From Bdellovibrionales bacterium (GTDB lineage Bacteria > Bdellovibrionota > UBA1018 > CAIMNF01): a DNA stretch of 53,979 nt. The notes under the pieces were generated by a model. The model was not told where the DNA came from. It saw nothing but the letters and a program-made list of their open reading frames with translations, and ran no database searches. The number at the start of each line of letters is the position of its first letter. Within the stretch, counting starts at the first letter, position 1. The position numbers and the translations under genes are program-made. The DNA lies in NCBI GenBank assembly GCA_947372355.1, contig CANBTI010000012.1, positions 1 to 53,979 of the forward strand, in the 5' to 3' direction. Below, piece by piece: positions 8,451 through 17,406 of this stretch.

Positions 8451-10109
8451 ATGGACACTCAGATAACTAACTTATTGGAAAAACAAGTAAAACGACGTCG
8501 AACCTTTGCGATCATTTCGCATCCCGATGCAGGGAAGACCACGCTCACTGAGAAGCTCCTCCTTTACGGTGGAGCAATCCATTTGGCCGGCGCGGTTCGC
8601 GCAAAAGGAACTCAAAGAAACACCACTTCCGACTGGATGGAAATCGAAAAGCAACGCGGTATTTCGATCAGTACTTCTGTGCTTCAATTTGAATATAATG
8701 GATATGTAATTAACCTACTCGATACTCCGGGACATAAAGATTTCTCGGAAGATACTTATCGAACACTCATGGCTGCCGATGCAGCAGTAATGTTGATCGA
8801 TGGAGCAAAAGGTGTTGAGCCACAAACGAGAAAACTTTTCGAAGTTTGTCGCATGCGTGGAATTCCTATTTTTACTTTCATCAATAAAATGGATCGCCCC
8901 TCTCGCGAACCACTCGATCTTTTAGAAGATCTCGAAAAAGTTTTAGGAATTCGTTCTTGCCCAATGACCTGGCCAATCGGATCAGGAGATCGTTTTCGCG
9001 GAGTTTATGATCGTCAGTCAAAGGAGATCATGTTCTTCCATGCCGATGCTTCTGCAGCTAAAGGAAAAAAACTGGAAGCAAAAATGACTGGTGTCGATGA
9101 TCCAGAATTTTTGAAATCACTCGCTGGAACTCGGAATGATGAGTACGAAGCAAAAGAACTTTATGATCAATTTAAATCTGAATTAGAACTTCTCGAAATG
9201 GCAGGAGATGATTTTGATTGGGATCGCGTATTGCGTGGTGAACTCACTCCAGTATTTTTTGGTTCAGCTGCGAACAATTTCGGTGTAGAAAGATTTTTAA
9301 ATCGTTTCATCGAATTAGCACCCATGCCCGCACCAAGACTCGACTCTCATAAAACGGTAAATGCAGAAGTGGATCCCATCACACCAAAATTCACGGCGTT
9401 TGTTTTTAAGATACAAGCAAACATGGATCCTTCCCATCGCGATCGTGTGGCTTTCATCCGTGTTTGTTCTGGAAAGTTTGAACGAAACATGATGGTGAAA
9501 CACGCGCGATTAGATAAAGACATTAAACTTGCCATGCCAGTTAGTTTTTTTGGGCAAGAGCGGGTGGTGGTAGAAGAGGCTTGGCCAGGAGACGTGATCG
9601 GACTAGTCGACACCTCCAGCACCCTCCGCATTGGTGACACCCTCACCGCCATCAAAGGCCTAGAGTATTCAGGCGTTCCATCATTTTCTCCAGAGCATTT
9701 CGCTGGTGTGATTATTTTAGATCCGATGAAACGAAAACAACTTCAAAAAGGCTTAGAACAACTTTCTGAAGAAGGGGTAGTTCAAATCTATCGTCAACGC
9801 GGATTTGGAGATAAAGATCCAGTTCTCGGTGCAGTGGGAGCTCTCCAATTTGAAGTACTTCAACATCGCTTGAGAACTGAATATGCAGTAGAAGTTCGAA
9901 TTGAAAAACTCCCCTACGCCCACGCTCGCTGGGTAGTTGGTGAAAACTTAGATCCAGATTTCTTTGAGCGCAGAGAAGATTCTCGCTGTTTACTTGATCG
10001 CGATGATTTGCCTGTACTTTTATTCAGAAGTGATTGGGCACTCCGCTGGGCTACTGAAAATTATAAAAATCTTCAGTTCTTAACCACGGCACCACGTAAG
10101 AAAACTTAG
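8451..10109 (+). CDS. prfC: Peptide chain release factor 3
   Basis: A translational GTPase that recycles RF1/RF2 from the ribosome. The G motifs are clear: G1 SHPDAGKTTLTEKLL, the switch I region RNTTSDWMEIEKQRGISI, G3 DTPGHKDFSEDTYR and G4 NKMDR. The EF-Tu-like domain II and the C-terminal domain (GFGDKDPVLGAVGALQFEVL) follow. At 552 residues it is about 20 longer than E. coli RF3, with the extra length around KAKELYDQ-like charged sequence in the G domain. No SD is visible before the ATG; the upstream 50 bp are very AT-rich. Confidence 0.95.
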   Translation: MDTQITNLLEKQVKRRRTFAIISHPDAGKTTLTEKLLLYGGAIHLAGAVRAKGTQRNTTSDWMEIEKQRGISISTSVLQFEYNGYVINLLDTPGHKDFSEDTYRTLMAADAAVMLIDGAKGVEPQTRKLFEVCRMRGIPIFTFINKMDRPSREPLDLLEDLEKVLGIRSCPMTWPIGSGDRFRGVYDRQSKEIMFFHADASAAKGKKLEAKMTGVDDPEFLKSLAGTRNDEYEAKELYDQFKSELELLEMAGDDFDWDRVLRGELTPVFFGSAANNFGVERFLNRFIELAPMPAPRLDSHKTVNAEVDPITPKFTAFVFKIQANMDPSHRDRVAFIRVCSGKFERNMMVKHARLDKDIKLAMPVSFFGQERVVVEEAWPGDVIGLVDTSSTLRIGDTLTAIKGLEYSGVPSFSPEHFAGVIILDPMKRKQLQKGLEQLSEEGVVQIYRQRGFGDKDPVLGAVGALQFEVLQHRLRTEYAVEVRIEKLPYAHARWVVGENLDPDFFERREDSRCLLDRDDLPVLLFRSDWALRWATENYKNLQFLTTAPRKKT

Positions 10110-10133
10110 TTTTTTAAAGATTCAGTGGAAATA

Positions 10134-10400
10134 CTATTTATTCTTGTGATGTTCGCCCATCATGCCGCATCCAGTTTTTCCCATTGCTTCGCAATCTTTC
10201 ATCATTTCTTCATGGCAAACTTCCATGGTTTTACTGGAGCGTAAACAATCGGCCATTTTTTGATGATGATCGGCCATTTTGATCCGCATTTCAGGAGTCA
10301 TTTTTGCCATCATCTCACTATCTGCTTTTGCCACAAATGGTACTGCGCAGATCGTTAATGTAAAAATGGTAGCGGAGATCAAATTTTTAATATTTTTCAT
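10134..10400 (-). CDS. Exported Met/His/Cys-rich mini-protein, putative metal binder
   Basis: 88 residues with a clear signal peptide (cleavage predicted after Ala26, AKA/DS). The ~62-residue mature part holds 12 Met, 5 His and 4 Cys, including EMMAKM, DHHQKM, CHEEMMKDC and GCGMMGEHH. SD AAAGGA lies 8-9 bp upstream of the ATG. The composition suggests a periplasmic copper or other soft-metal chaperone or buffer, but no named family is recognised, so this is inference. It is monocistronic, convergent with prfC. Confidence 0.65.
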   Translation of the reverse strand: MKNIKNLISATIFTLTICAVPFVAKADSEMMAKMTPEMRIKMADHHQKMADCLRSSKTMEVCHEEMMKDCEAMGKTGCGMMGEHHKNK

Positions 10401-10461
10401 TTTAATTTTCCTTTAAATTGTTCTTTTCACAAATTAAAGAAGCAAAATTCAAGCCAACCAG

Positions 10462-11427
10462 TTAGTTGACTGGATGTCTAAAACACTCAAAATGAGTATC
10501 AGGCATGTTAGGCATTGAACCCAATCCAATCAGGCCATGAATATTTTTTTCATCGCCCACTGGAGCAGGTACAAACTGTATTGAAACAGTTTGTGAAGGA
10601 AGCACTGATTCAGAGCCTGCCCACAATGGACCAGCGGATTGCATTTCAGAAGCATCATTCATATCTATTTTATAAAAACCAATCGTAGTCTTACTGGCCA
10701 CTTGACCACTAGCAGGTTTTTTTGCAATTCGATCAAATTGAATCTCTAAATTTCCATTCTGATCATTAAACATCCAAAAAAGAGTCGAAATCGAATCTTT
10801 GGGATCATATGAATTACACTCTAATGCATTTGAAGGTAATCCTGATTGATAATTAATAAATTTTGTACCAGAAAATGCAACAGCCACCATTTGACGGGCC
10901 ATGATTGAATTCGTATCACCCATTTTTCTTAAAATACTATAAATTGCCTCATGAGAAATCAGTGCCGCTTTATTGGTTTCAGATAAATTTTCAAAAATTT
11001 CACCATCCACTAAAAGGGTTTCCTGATTATCATTATAGTTTGCTAATTGTTCAGTCTTACAATTTTTGGGGATAATCACTTCTTCTGAGTCATCAATTGG
11101 AATGAGGCCTGTACCATCAGGAAGTAAACGCATTAACTGATTTACATAATCCGCATATCCGGAATAATCAAAGCCAGGTCGACCTTTTGAAATGTTTTTG
11201 AGTGCTTCATGATATTGTGAAACATAAGGAATATTCGTAGTTGGAATTTGGTATCCATACTGAACCCTTCCCTCATACAAATCTAATAACTCAGCACTGA
11301 TGATTTTTTTATTAGTATCTCGGCAAACAATAGCTCGTCCGCCTCCGCCACTAATTGCACCCGCAACTGCAGGAAGTGCAAAACTCAAGATTCCGATCAT
11401 CACCCCTGATAATTTTAAAAAATTCAT
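10462..11427 (-). CDS. Exported hypothetical protein with GGGGRAIVCR start
   Basis: 321 residues from the ATG at 11427, chosen because AAGGAG sits 5 bp upstream; a longer frame from 11445 would place the SD inside the gene. The signal peptide MNFLKLSGVMIGILSFALPAVAGA precedes a Gly run and a Cys. The mature protein contains LLDLYEGRVQYG, and SHEAIYSILRKMGD, which hints at a helical His/Glu-containing segment but not a proven HExxH site. I recognise no characterised family. It lies 38 bp behind the other exported gene, likely one operon regulated with the divergent TIGR02147 gene. Confidence 0.65.
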   Translation of the reverse strand: MNFLKLSGVMIGILSFALPAVAGAISGGGGRAIVCRDTNKKIISAELLDLYEGRVQYGYQIPTTNIPYVSQYHEALKNISKGRPGFDYSGYADYVNQLMRLLPDGTGLIPIDDSEEVIIPKNCKTEQLANYNDNQETLLVDGEIFENLSETNKAALISHEAIYSILRKMGDTNSIMARQMVAVAFSGTKFINYQSGLPSNALECNSYDPKDSISTLFWMFNDQNGNLEIQFDRIAKKPASGQVASKTTIGFYKIDMNDASEMQSAGPLWAGSESVLPSQTVSIQFVPAPVGDEKNIHGLIGLGSMPNMPDTHFECFRHPVN

Positions 11428-11465
11428 ACCACTCCTTTTTATCATGATTTATTTTTGTATTTAAA

Positions 11466-11951
11466 CTACTTCTTGATGAATGAGGTCAGTTCGGTTTCGT
11501 TGGTACTTCCATCTTCAAATCTTAATTTCATCTTTACGATTCCAAATGGCACAGATCCAATAAAGAATTCTCCGGAACTATTGGTAATGTGACAGGTTAT
11601 GAATGTTCCTGCAGGAACGGAAACCGTTTCCAACACTGCAAGTTGATCGGTTTGAGTATTTTCAGAGCAATGATCCACCATTGAGTTTAAATCATTCAAA
11701 ATGGCAATAGTTGTTTGCCCTGTGTCAGTTTGGGTTTTTCCATCAAAGCTAATCTCACTCAATAGCTTCACATCATTAAAATCTACGATATCGGATATGC
11801 TTGTGGATTGGTCTGCATCCATCGTTGTTCCGTTTTGGGTGATATGAATCACGTAACTTGCACGATCCCCAACTGTGGGTGCGTTTGATAAAATTGAATT
11901 GGATTGAAAAACTGGATGCAGAAGAGTGAGCGCTAAAATGGCTGAATTCAT
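11466..11951 (-). CDS. Exported hypothetical protein
   Basis: 161 residues from the ATG at 11951, which has AAGGA 6 bp upstream; a longer frame begins at 11978. The short hydrophobic N terminus (MNSAILALTLLHPVF) is a weak signal sequence. The rest is beta-rich (GDRASYVIHITQNG, DFNDVKLLSEISFDG) and ends LTSFIKK. Two central Cys (DHCSENTQ and FITCHITN) could form a disulfide. No family recognised. First gene of the leftward pair opposite the TIGR02147 regulator. Confidence 0.6.
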   Translation of the reverse strand: MNSAILALTLLHPVFQSNSILSNAPTVGDRASYVIHITQNGTTMDADQSTSISDIVDFNDVKLLSEISFDGKTQTDTGQTTIAILNDLNSMVDHCSENTQTDQLAVLETVSVPAGTFITCHITNSSGEFFIGSVPFGIVKMKLRFEDGSTNETELTSFIKK

Positions 11952-12036
11952 AGAGATTCCTTTTGTTCCAAGGTTCATGATTGAACGCTTGGCTTACAAT
12001 GAGAATATCGGTGTCACTACGCTTTAGAGTAGACTA

Positions 12037-12067
12037 ACTTAATTAACTAAGTCACAGTTAATTAAGT
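12037..12067. promoter_or_regulatory. 11-bp inverted repeat, candidate operator for TIGR02147 regulator
   Basis: ACTTAATTAAC (12037-12047) is repeated as its exact reverse complement GTTAATTAAGT (12057-12067) with 9 bp between. The arm centres are 20 bp apart, about two helical turns, which fits a dimeric regulator. It lies 35 bp before the TIGR02147 gene and 85 bp before the divergent exported pair. The sequence is AT-rich, so chance similarity is possible. Confidence 0.45.
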
Positions 12068-12102
12068 ATAGCTAAATTAATAGACACATCTATTTGTAAT
12101 AT

Positions 12103-12915
12103 ATGAATAAATCAATATTTGAATTTCAGGATTATAAAGCATATTTACTCAATAAAATTGGAAAAACTGGTACGAGAACTGGCATGCGATCAGGATTAGC
12201 CGCAGCCGTAGTTTGCAATACCGCATACATTTCACAAGTGTTGAACGGCTCTTCTGAATTTAGTTTAGAGCAGGCAGAAAAAGCCAATCACTACTTAGGA
12301 CACACTGAAGAAGAATCTCATTTTTTCTTATTGTTAGTTCAATATGCGCGAGCTGGAACAACCGCTTTGCGGAAATATTTTGAATCACAAATAAAACTCA
12401 TCGTTGAACAAAGAGTAAATATTCAAAAAAGATTAGGGGTGAAAAAAAACCTCTCCGAATCTGATCAAGCAACCTATTACAGCTCTTGGCATATTGCCGC
12501 AATCCATGTTGCACTCTCTATTCCCCAATTAAATCGTGCGGAATTTATCTCCACTTACTTTGATCTTCCACTCAAAAAAGTGAAAAGAGCTTTGGAATTT
12601 TTAGTTTCAGTAGGATTAGCTGAAGAGCATTCTGGAACTTTTAGCATTGGAAAAACCTACATTCATCTCAACAAAGATTCAGAAAACATTTTAAGACATC
12701 ACACCAATTGGCGCTTACGCGCGATTGAAACTTTCGATCGAGATAAAGTTCAAGATCTTCATTATGCTTCCGTAGTCACCCTTTCAAAAAAAGATGCTTT
12801 TAAGATTCAAGATCTCATCATCGAAAACATTCAAAAAATGAACACCATGATTGCCGATTCAAAAGAAGAAGAGGTTTATTGCTTTACGAGTGATTTCTTT
12901 AATTTAAGAAAATAA
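12103..12915 (+). CDS. TIGR02147 family (DUF4423) transcriptional regulator
   Basis: 270 residues with the family layout. An N-terminal DYKAYLLNKIG segment leads into a HTH (LAAAVVCNTAYISQVLNGSSEFSLEQA split over ~25 residues), then EEESHFFLLLVQYARAGT and a winged-helix-like effector part (SWHIAAIHVAL, FDLPLKKVKRALEFLVSVGLA) up to CFTSDFFNL. Members are thought to be DNA-binding regulators, described mostly in Bdellovibrio-like bacteria and Fibrobacter; targets are unknown. No SD precedes the ATG. It is divergent from two exported genes with a palindromic site between, suggesting it controls them and itself. Confidence 0.85.
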   Translation: MNKSIFEFQDYKAYLLNKIGKTGTRTGMRSGLAAAVVCNTAYISQVLNGSSEFSLEQAEKANHYLGHTEEESHFFLLLVQYARAGTTALRKYFESQIKLIVEQRVNIQKRLGVKKNLSESDQATYYSSWHIAAIHVALSIPQLNRAEFISTYFDLPLKKVKRALEFLVSVGLAEEHSGTFSIGKTYIHLNKDSENILRHHTNWRLRAIETFDRDKVQDLHYASVVTLSKKDAFKIQDLIIENIQKMNTMIADSKEEEVYCFTSDFFNLRK

Positions 12916-12932
12916 CCCAACTATTTAGTAGG

Positions 12933-13586
12933 CTAATGACTATGAATGACTTGATAAATAACTATGAAATGAAACCCAGCGGCTATTATCGTAAAAAGAT
13001 GAAAAAGCTCATGGTATCCAAACACAGCGGGATTTAGTTTAGGCTTTTTCAAAGCATAAAAAATAGCACCAATTGTATAAAATAATCCACCAGCGATGAT
13101 CAGTGAAATATTATTATTTCCGAGTGATTCTTTAAGTTCGCTCACATAAGGGAAAATTAGCCACCCTAATAGGACGTAGAAAATAGCGGTTAACCACCTT
13201 GGTGCATTCACCCAAAATACAGATTGCAAGATTCCTAGAAACGCTCCCGACCAAATCACCATCAACAAATGTTTACCTTCGTTTTGCGGTAACACCAACA
13301 AACAAAGAGGAGTAAATGTTCCTGCTATTTGGATAAAAATCGCTGACTGATCAAATCTCTTCATGATTGAGCGTGCCTTTGGCTCCCAATGAGGTCTGTG
13401 ATAAACTGCACTAATCCCAAATAACATTAATAAGCCTACCGAATAGGTGATGCTTGCAATTCTTGCCATTTCATTTGTGCTCAGAGCAATCAGTACGGAG
13501 CATGCTCCCAATGCAATAAAAAACGCCTCTTGATGCAGATATCCTCTCAAGGATGGTTTTATTAAGGGTTTGAGTGTACTCATCAT
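12933..13586 (-). CDS. Hemolysin III / TrhA family membrane protein (PAQR-like)
   Basis: 217 residues with about seven hydrophobic segments. The PAQR/hemolysin III signatures are present: SAVYHRPHW (the S-xxx-H motif), KRFDQSAIFIQIAGTFTP and the C-terminal GYHELFHLFTIIAAGFHF with the two His. These Ser, Asp and His residues form a zinc-type site in the family. Members influence membrane fluidity and long-chain fatty acid balance; the haemolysin name is historical. Tandem ATGs (13586, 13583) give two possible starts. Convergent with the TIGR02147 gene. Confidence 0.88.
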   Translation of the reverse strand: MMSTLKPLIKPSLRGYLHQEAFFIALGACSVLIALSTNEMARIASITYSVGLLMLFGISAVYHRPHWEPKARSIMKRFDQSAIFIQIAGTFTPLCLLVLPQNEGKHLLMVIWSGAFLGILQSVFWVNAPRWLTAIFYVLLGWLIFPYVSELKESLGNNNISLIIAGGLFYTIGAIFYALKKPKLNPAVFGYHELFHLFTIIAAGFHFIVIYQVIHSH

Positions 13587-13680
13587 TTCATTAAACTATA
13601 TCCATTGATTTTTATCACGGTCTAAATCGACACATTCACAGATTGTTAATTTTACCGCAGAATATAATTAAAGGAAAATC

Positions 13681-14472
13681 ATGAAAGACTTTCATTTAAA
13701 ACCATCTATCTTTTCACTTATAGCCTTATGTTTGTACTTAAGTGCTTGCGACTTACAAACACTGAGCCGTGGCTCGAATCATTCCGACACTGGTCAAAAC
13801 GCTTTGACTTCAGATCGACAATTTGTGATTCCACCAAGCATCACACTTAAAACACCGAGTGAAGCCATTAGTTTAAACAGCACTCCTACATTTACTATTT
13901 CAAATGTGGAAAACGGATTCACTGTGCAGCTCTTTTCTGACGACTGCACCACTCCAGTTGCATCGGGTATCGCTTCAGGAAATACGATTGAACTCACCAG
14001 TTCTCCAATCACCAAAGGACGCTATCAGTTTCACTCACGTCAGAATAACAGTCGTGGATGGATTTCAAATTGTTCTGAAGTTTTTGCTGATTACCAATTG
14101 AGTGGAACAGCCATGGTTTCTAAATGGCAAACCAATAGCCACTCTTCCAATATTTCCCTTCCGATTTCGTCTGGAAATAAATATCACATGCTTGTCGACT
14201 GGGGAGATGGTTCAACGAAATCACTCATTAACTCTGCCAGTGATTCAGCAGCAACTCACAATTACACACCTTCCGGCGCTGAAAGTGATGAATGGATCAT
14301 TACTATATTAGGTACAGCTGAAGCATGGACTCCTGATTTGACTTCCAACGATAAGGATAAATTATTAGAAATTAAGGAGGCTGGGGATTTGGGCTGGATC
14401 ACCTCTCCTACTGGTACCACTTCCACGAGCACCGATACAATTACAGATACAGATTCTGAAATAGAAGAGTAA
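13681..14472 (+). CDS. BspA-like lipoprotein with PKD-like domain, lacking repeats
   Basis: 263 residues; SD AAAGGA is 6 bp before the ATG. The signal peptide ends in lipobox LSAC (Cys23). Residues ~60-140 form a beta-rich region (PPSITLKTPSEAIS, FTISNVENG). Residues ~145-240 (MVSKWQTN, LVDWGDGSTKS, HNYTPSG, ITILGTAEAW, EAGDLGWI) match the segment that opens BspA/DUF285 surface proteins. In those proteins Leu-rich-like repeats follow GDLGW; here the protein ends in a Thr/Ser/Asp tail. Likely surface exposed. It may be a natural short form or the remnant of a longer adhesin. Confidence 0.7.
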   Translation: MKDFHLKPSIFSLIALCLYLSACDLQTLSRGSNHSDTGQNALTSDRQFVIPPSITLKTPSEAISLNSTPTFTISNVENGFTVQLFSDDCTTPVASGIASGNTIELTSSPITKGRYQFHSRQNNSRGWISNCSEVFADYQLSGTAMVSKWQTNSHSSNISLPISSGNKYHMLVDWGDGSTKSLINSASDSAATHNYTPSGAESDEWIITILGTAEAWTPDLTSNDKDKLLEIKEAGDLGWITSPTGTTSTSTDTITDTDSEIEE

Positions 14473-14483
14473 AAATTCTTAGG

Positions 14484-15623
14484 TCACTTTGCCATGAATT
14501 CTAAAATTGCATCTTTTTTACGAATCGTATCGTGATACCCAAGCTCAATGAGTTGGCTAGTATATGCTTTTTCAAATGCTAAATAACTAAGCATATCCCA
14601 TCCCTTATCTTCCTTTGCCCCTACTCCACGGAGCAAAAAACGAATGATGGTTGGAAACTCTTTTAACGTTCCTTGAGCTAGTTGCCCTAGATCCTGGCTC
14701 GGGCGTAACATTAAAAGTGGAATCGAACGAAGATGGAGCGGATGAGCTTTTCTTTGCTCTTCAGTAAACAATGAAAGGGTTTGATTAATGCGCTCAACTC
14801 TTTCAGCATCATTTTCTAAGGAATCTAAGAAAACAGCATTCAGCAAAACTCCGCCGATTTCAGCAATCGATAACTCTTCACGTTTTAGGGTTTGATTGAG
14901 TTCGAGAGTTTGCTCATCTGATCTCACATAACGAATTCCTACTGCGATAATCTTATCCGCACCCAAGTGGATTGCCGGGCTTAAAGGAGAATTTAATCGA
15001 ATACAACCATCTCCATACAAGGCTCCATCAATTTTTACTGGCGGGAAAAATAATGGAATAGCACTCGATGCCATCACATGCTCAGTAGTCAGTGGTACAC
15101 GAACTCCAATTCGGGTTGAACGAACCCAAGGGACAGTTTTTTCATCACCATCATAAAAACTAACCGCTGTACCCGTTAAATAATTGGTAACAGAGACACT
15201 CACCCCTTTTAAAATTCCACTTTTGAAATATTGGGGAAGACGATCCAAATGAAGTTCATCCTGAAGTAACTCACGGAGAGGTTGTGTATTAAGTAGATGA
15301 TTTGCTTTTTTTTGTCCAAAAGCACCACCCATTCCAACTGTTCCTAACCACTTGGAACCAAGCGCAGCGACTGAACCTGCATCCGTTCGATAAATTCTCT
15401 CAGAACTGAGATTCATCCAAAGATCCCATAAACCTTTTGCAGCTGAACTAAATTGATCTGCACGAGACATGAGATATGTAGCATTAATCGCTCCGGCAGA
15501 AACGCCGGTCATGATTGAAAATGGAGATTGAGTTGCACCCGTAATCTCAGCAATCGCTTGCACCACTCCTACTTGATATGAGGCGCGAGCACCACCGCCG
15601 GTAAGAACTAGTCCGAGATTCAT
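14484..15623 (-). CDS. Patatin-like phospholipase
   Basis: 379 residues with the patatin catalytic dyad. The oxyanion loop is GGGARA (residues 9-14), the nucleophile elbow is GVSAG (Ser42) and the Asp is in YGDGCIRLNSPLSP (Asp205). A DUF3336-free C-terminal helical region continues to residue 379. It hydrolyses acyl esters, most likely of phospholipids. There is no signal peptide, so it is cytoplasmic or peripheral. It follows the acyl-CoA synthetase by 76 bp on the same strand: released fatty acids could feed that enzyme. Confidence 0.9.
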   Translation of the reverse strand: MNLGLVLTGGGARASYQVGVVQAIAEITGATQSPFSIMTGVSAGAINATYLMSRADQFSSAAKGLWDLWMNLSSERIYRTDAGSVAALGSKWLGTVGMGGAFGQKKANHLLNTQPLRELLQDELHLDRLPQYFKSGILKGVSVSVTNYLTGTAVSFYDGDEKTVPWVRSTRIGVRVPLTTEHVMASSAIPLFFPPVKIDGALYGDGCIRLNSPLSPAIHLGADKIIAVGIRYVRSDEQTLELNQTLKREELSIAEIGGVLLNAVFLDSLENDAERVERINQTLSLFTEEQRKAHPLHLRSIPLLMLRPSQDLGQLAQGTLKEFPTIIRFLLRGVGAKEDKGWDMLSYLAFEKAYTSQLIELGYHDTIRKKDAILEFMAK

Positions 15624-15699
15624 ATTTTAATTTTAGCAAAAAATCTTTCATCCTGTGAACTTTTCGAGGAGATATTTTTTTGACTGTTTAACTCAAAGG

Positions 15700-17406
15700 C
15701 TATTCATTAATCTTAAAATCGATGAAGTAATCAAAGTTTTTTCGAATCTGATTTCTATTCAATTTATGAGTCGGAGTGATTTCCCCGTACTCAAGTTCAA
15801 AATCACGGGACAAAATAAAAATTTTCATTATTTTTTCAGAAATTTTTTGATCTTCATAAAGCTTGGTAATTGATTTTGTGATTTCATTTTTTAAATCATC
15901 ATCTTCCACCAATACGCCTTCAACCATTCCAGGCGTAAACTTATAATGAAGCAATACATCCTCTTTTAAAGTGATTAATGCCACTAAACCTGGCAATTCA
16001 TCACCCAAAATACAAACATTTGAAATTTCTGAAATTTTCTTTAATTCATTTTCAATTGGTACCGGTGCAATCATCCGTCCATTAGGTAATTTGATGATTT
16101 CTCGAATGCGCCCAATCAGGTGAAGTTGAGGAATCCCATTTGAATCATTGATCCACTCGCCCAAATCACCTGTTTTCATCCATCCCTCTGGAAATAATAC
16201 AGCATCGGTTTCTTCAGGATTTTGATCATAAGCAATAAAAACGTGGGGTCCCTTTACCCAAACTTCACCATCACTGCTGAGCTTTACTTCCGTTCCAGGC
16301 GGAATTGTTCCCACTGTTTGAGCAAGTTTGAGATCCCTTGGTGAATGCGTGAGAGTAATCAATCCTGTGGATTCAGACATTCCATAAATTTCCTGGATTT
16401 CAATGCCCAACCTTAAAAACCAATCAAATACTACAGGAGGTAATTTTGCTGCACCTGAAACCGCTAATCTCAAACGGTCTAGACCGATCGATGTTCTCAC
16501 CTGGTTCAAGTAAACTTGATCGAGTAAAGTTCCTACCCATTTTACATCCGTAAGATAGGTCACCAGTTTAGGCTTATGATTTTCAATCTGCTCTTTCATT
16601 CGCTGCCAGACCCTTGGAACTGCTAAAAGCATCGTTGGGCGCACTTCCTGAAGTTCCGGTAAAAAACGATCAAAACTGGAATTAAACCAAACTGGATATC
16701 GCATCGTTAATGCTACTGCCACTGCATGAACTTTTTCTGCAACGTGTGCTAATGGTAAAAAAGAAAAAAGAACACCATTCGTGAACGGAAGATTCCATTC
16801 ACGAGATAATGAATCAGCAACATAGGTAAGATGTTTTAAGCCAATTAAAACGCCCTTAGGAGTTCCTGTAGTGCCGGATGTGAAAATTGAGCTGCATGCT
16901 TTTTCTGGATCAATTTTGAGCAACATTTGCTGAGCGATCAGGATCAGTGATTTTTCATCTTCTGGAACAATATCGATTAACTTTTTAGAGGCATCCGAAA
17001 AAGTAAGAACTTCAATTAGATTTTCTGAAAAATTAGAATGAATTAATGTATCTGAAACAATCAACATTGGTTTTGCCAATTCAATCATTTTCAAATAATC
17101 ACTTTTGAGGGTGGTGGGATGAATTCCAATAGAAACCATTCCAGCAAGCCATGTTCCTAATTCCCAATGAACCCATTCAGGAGAATTGGGGGCAAAGATT
17201 ACCACTCGATCATCACCAGTTGAATTGCTCAGTTGCTCTTTTTTTCTCTGCAAATAAATGGCGATTCGAATCACTTGTAGCCAATAAACGCGAACTGAAA
17301 TTGGCTGCCATTTTTGATTGGAATCTTTATAGTATTGGGCAGCAGAATCGGGCTGGTCTGAATACCAAAGCTGAAGTCGGTGCAATAATGTACTATTATT
17401 TCTCAT
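15700..17406 (-). CDS. Long-chain fatty acid-CoA ligase (AMP-forming)
   Basis: 568 residues from the ATG at 17406; an upstream in-frame start at 17430 would extend it. Adenylate-forming motifs are present: P-loop FTSGTTGTPKGVL, YGMSESTGLITLT, GWMKTGDLGEW and LIGRIREIIKLPNGRMI, the last typical of bacterial FadD15-like long-chain ligases. It activates fatty acids to acyl-CoA through an acyl-AMP. The start overlaps the stop of the transglycosylase gene by 11 bp, suggesting translational coupling. Confidence 0.9.
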   Translation of the reverse strand: MRNNSTLLHRLQLWYSDQPDSAAQYYKDSNQKWQPISVRVYWLQVIRIAIYLQRKKEQLSNSTGDDRVVIFAPNSPEWVHWELGTWLAGMVSIGIHPTTLKSDYLKMIELAKPMLIVSDTLIHSNFSENLIEVLTFSDASKKLIDIVPEDEKSLILIAQQMLLKIDPEKACSSIFTSGTTGTPKGVLIGLKHLTYVADSLSREWNLPFTNGVLFSFLPLAHVAEKVHAVAVALTMRYPVWFNSSFDRFLPELQEVRPTMLLAVPRVWQRMKEQIENHKPKLVTYLTDVKWVGTLLDQVYLNQVRTSIGLDRLRLAVSGAAKLPPVVFDWFLRLGIEIQEIYGMSESTGLITLTHSPRDLKLAQTVGTIPPGTEVKLSSDGEVWVKGPHVFIAYDQNPEETDAVLFPEGWMKTGDLGEWINDSNGIPQLHLIGRIREIIKLPNGRMIAPVPIENELKKISEISNVCILGDELPGLVALITLKEDVLLHYKFTPGMVEGVLVEDDDLKNEITKSITKLYEDQKISEKIMKIFILSRDFELEYGEITPTHKLNRNQIRKNFDYFIDFKINE

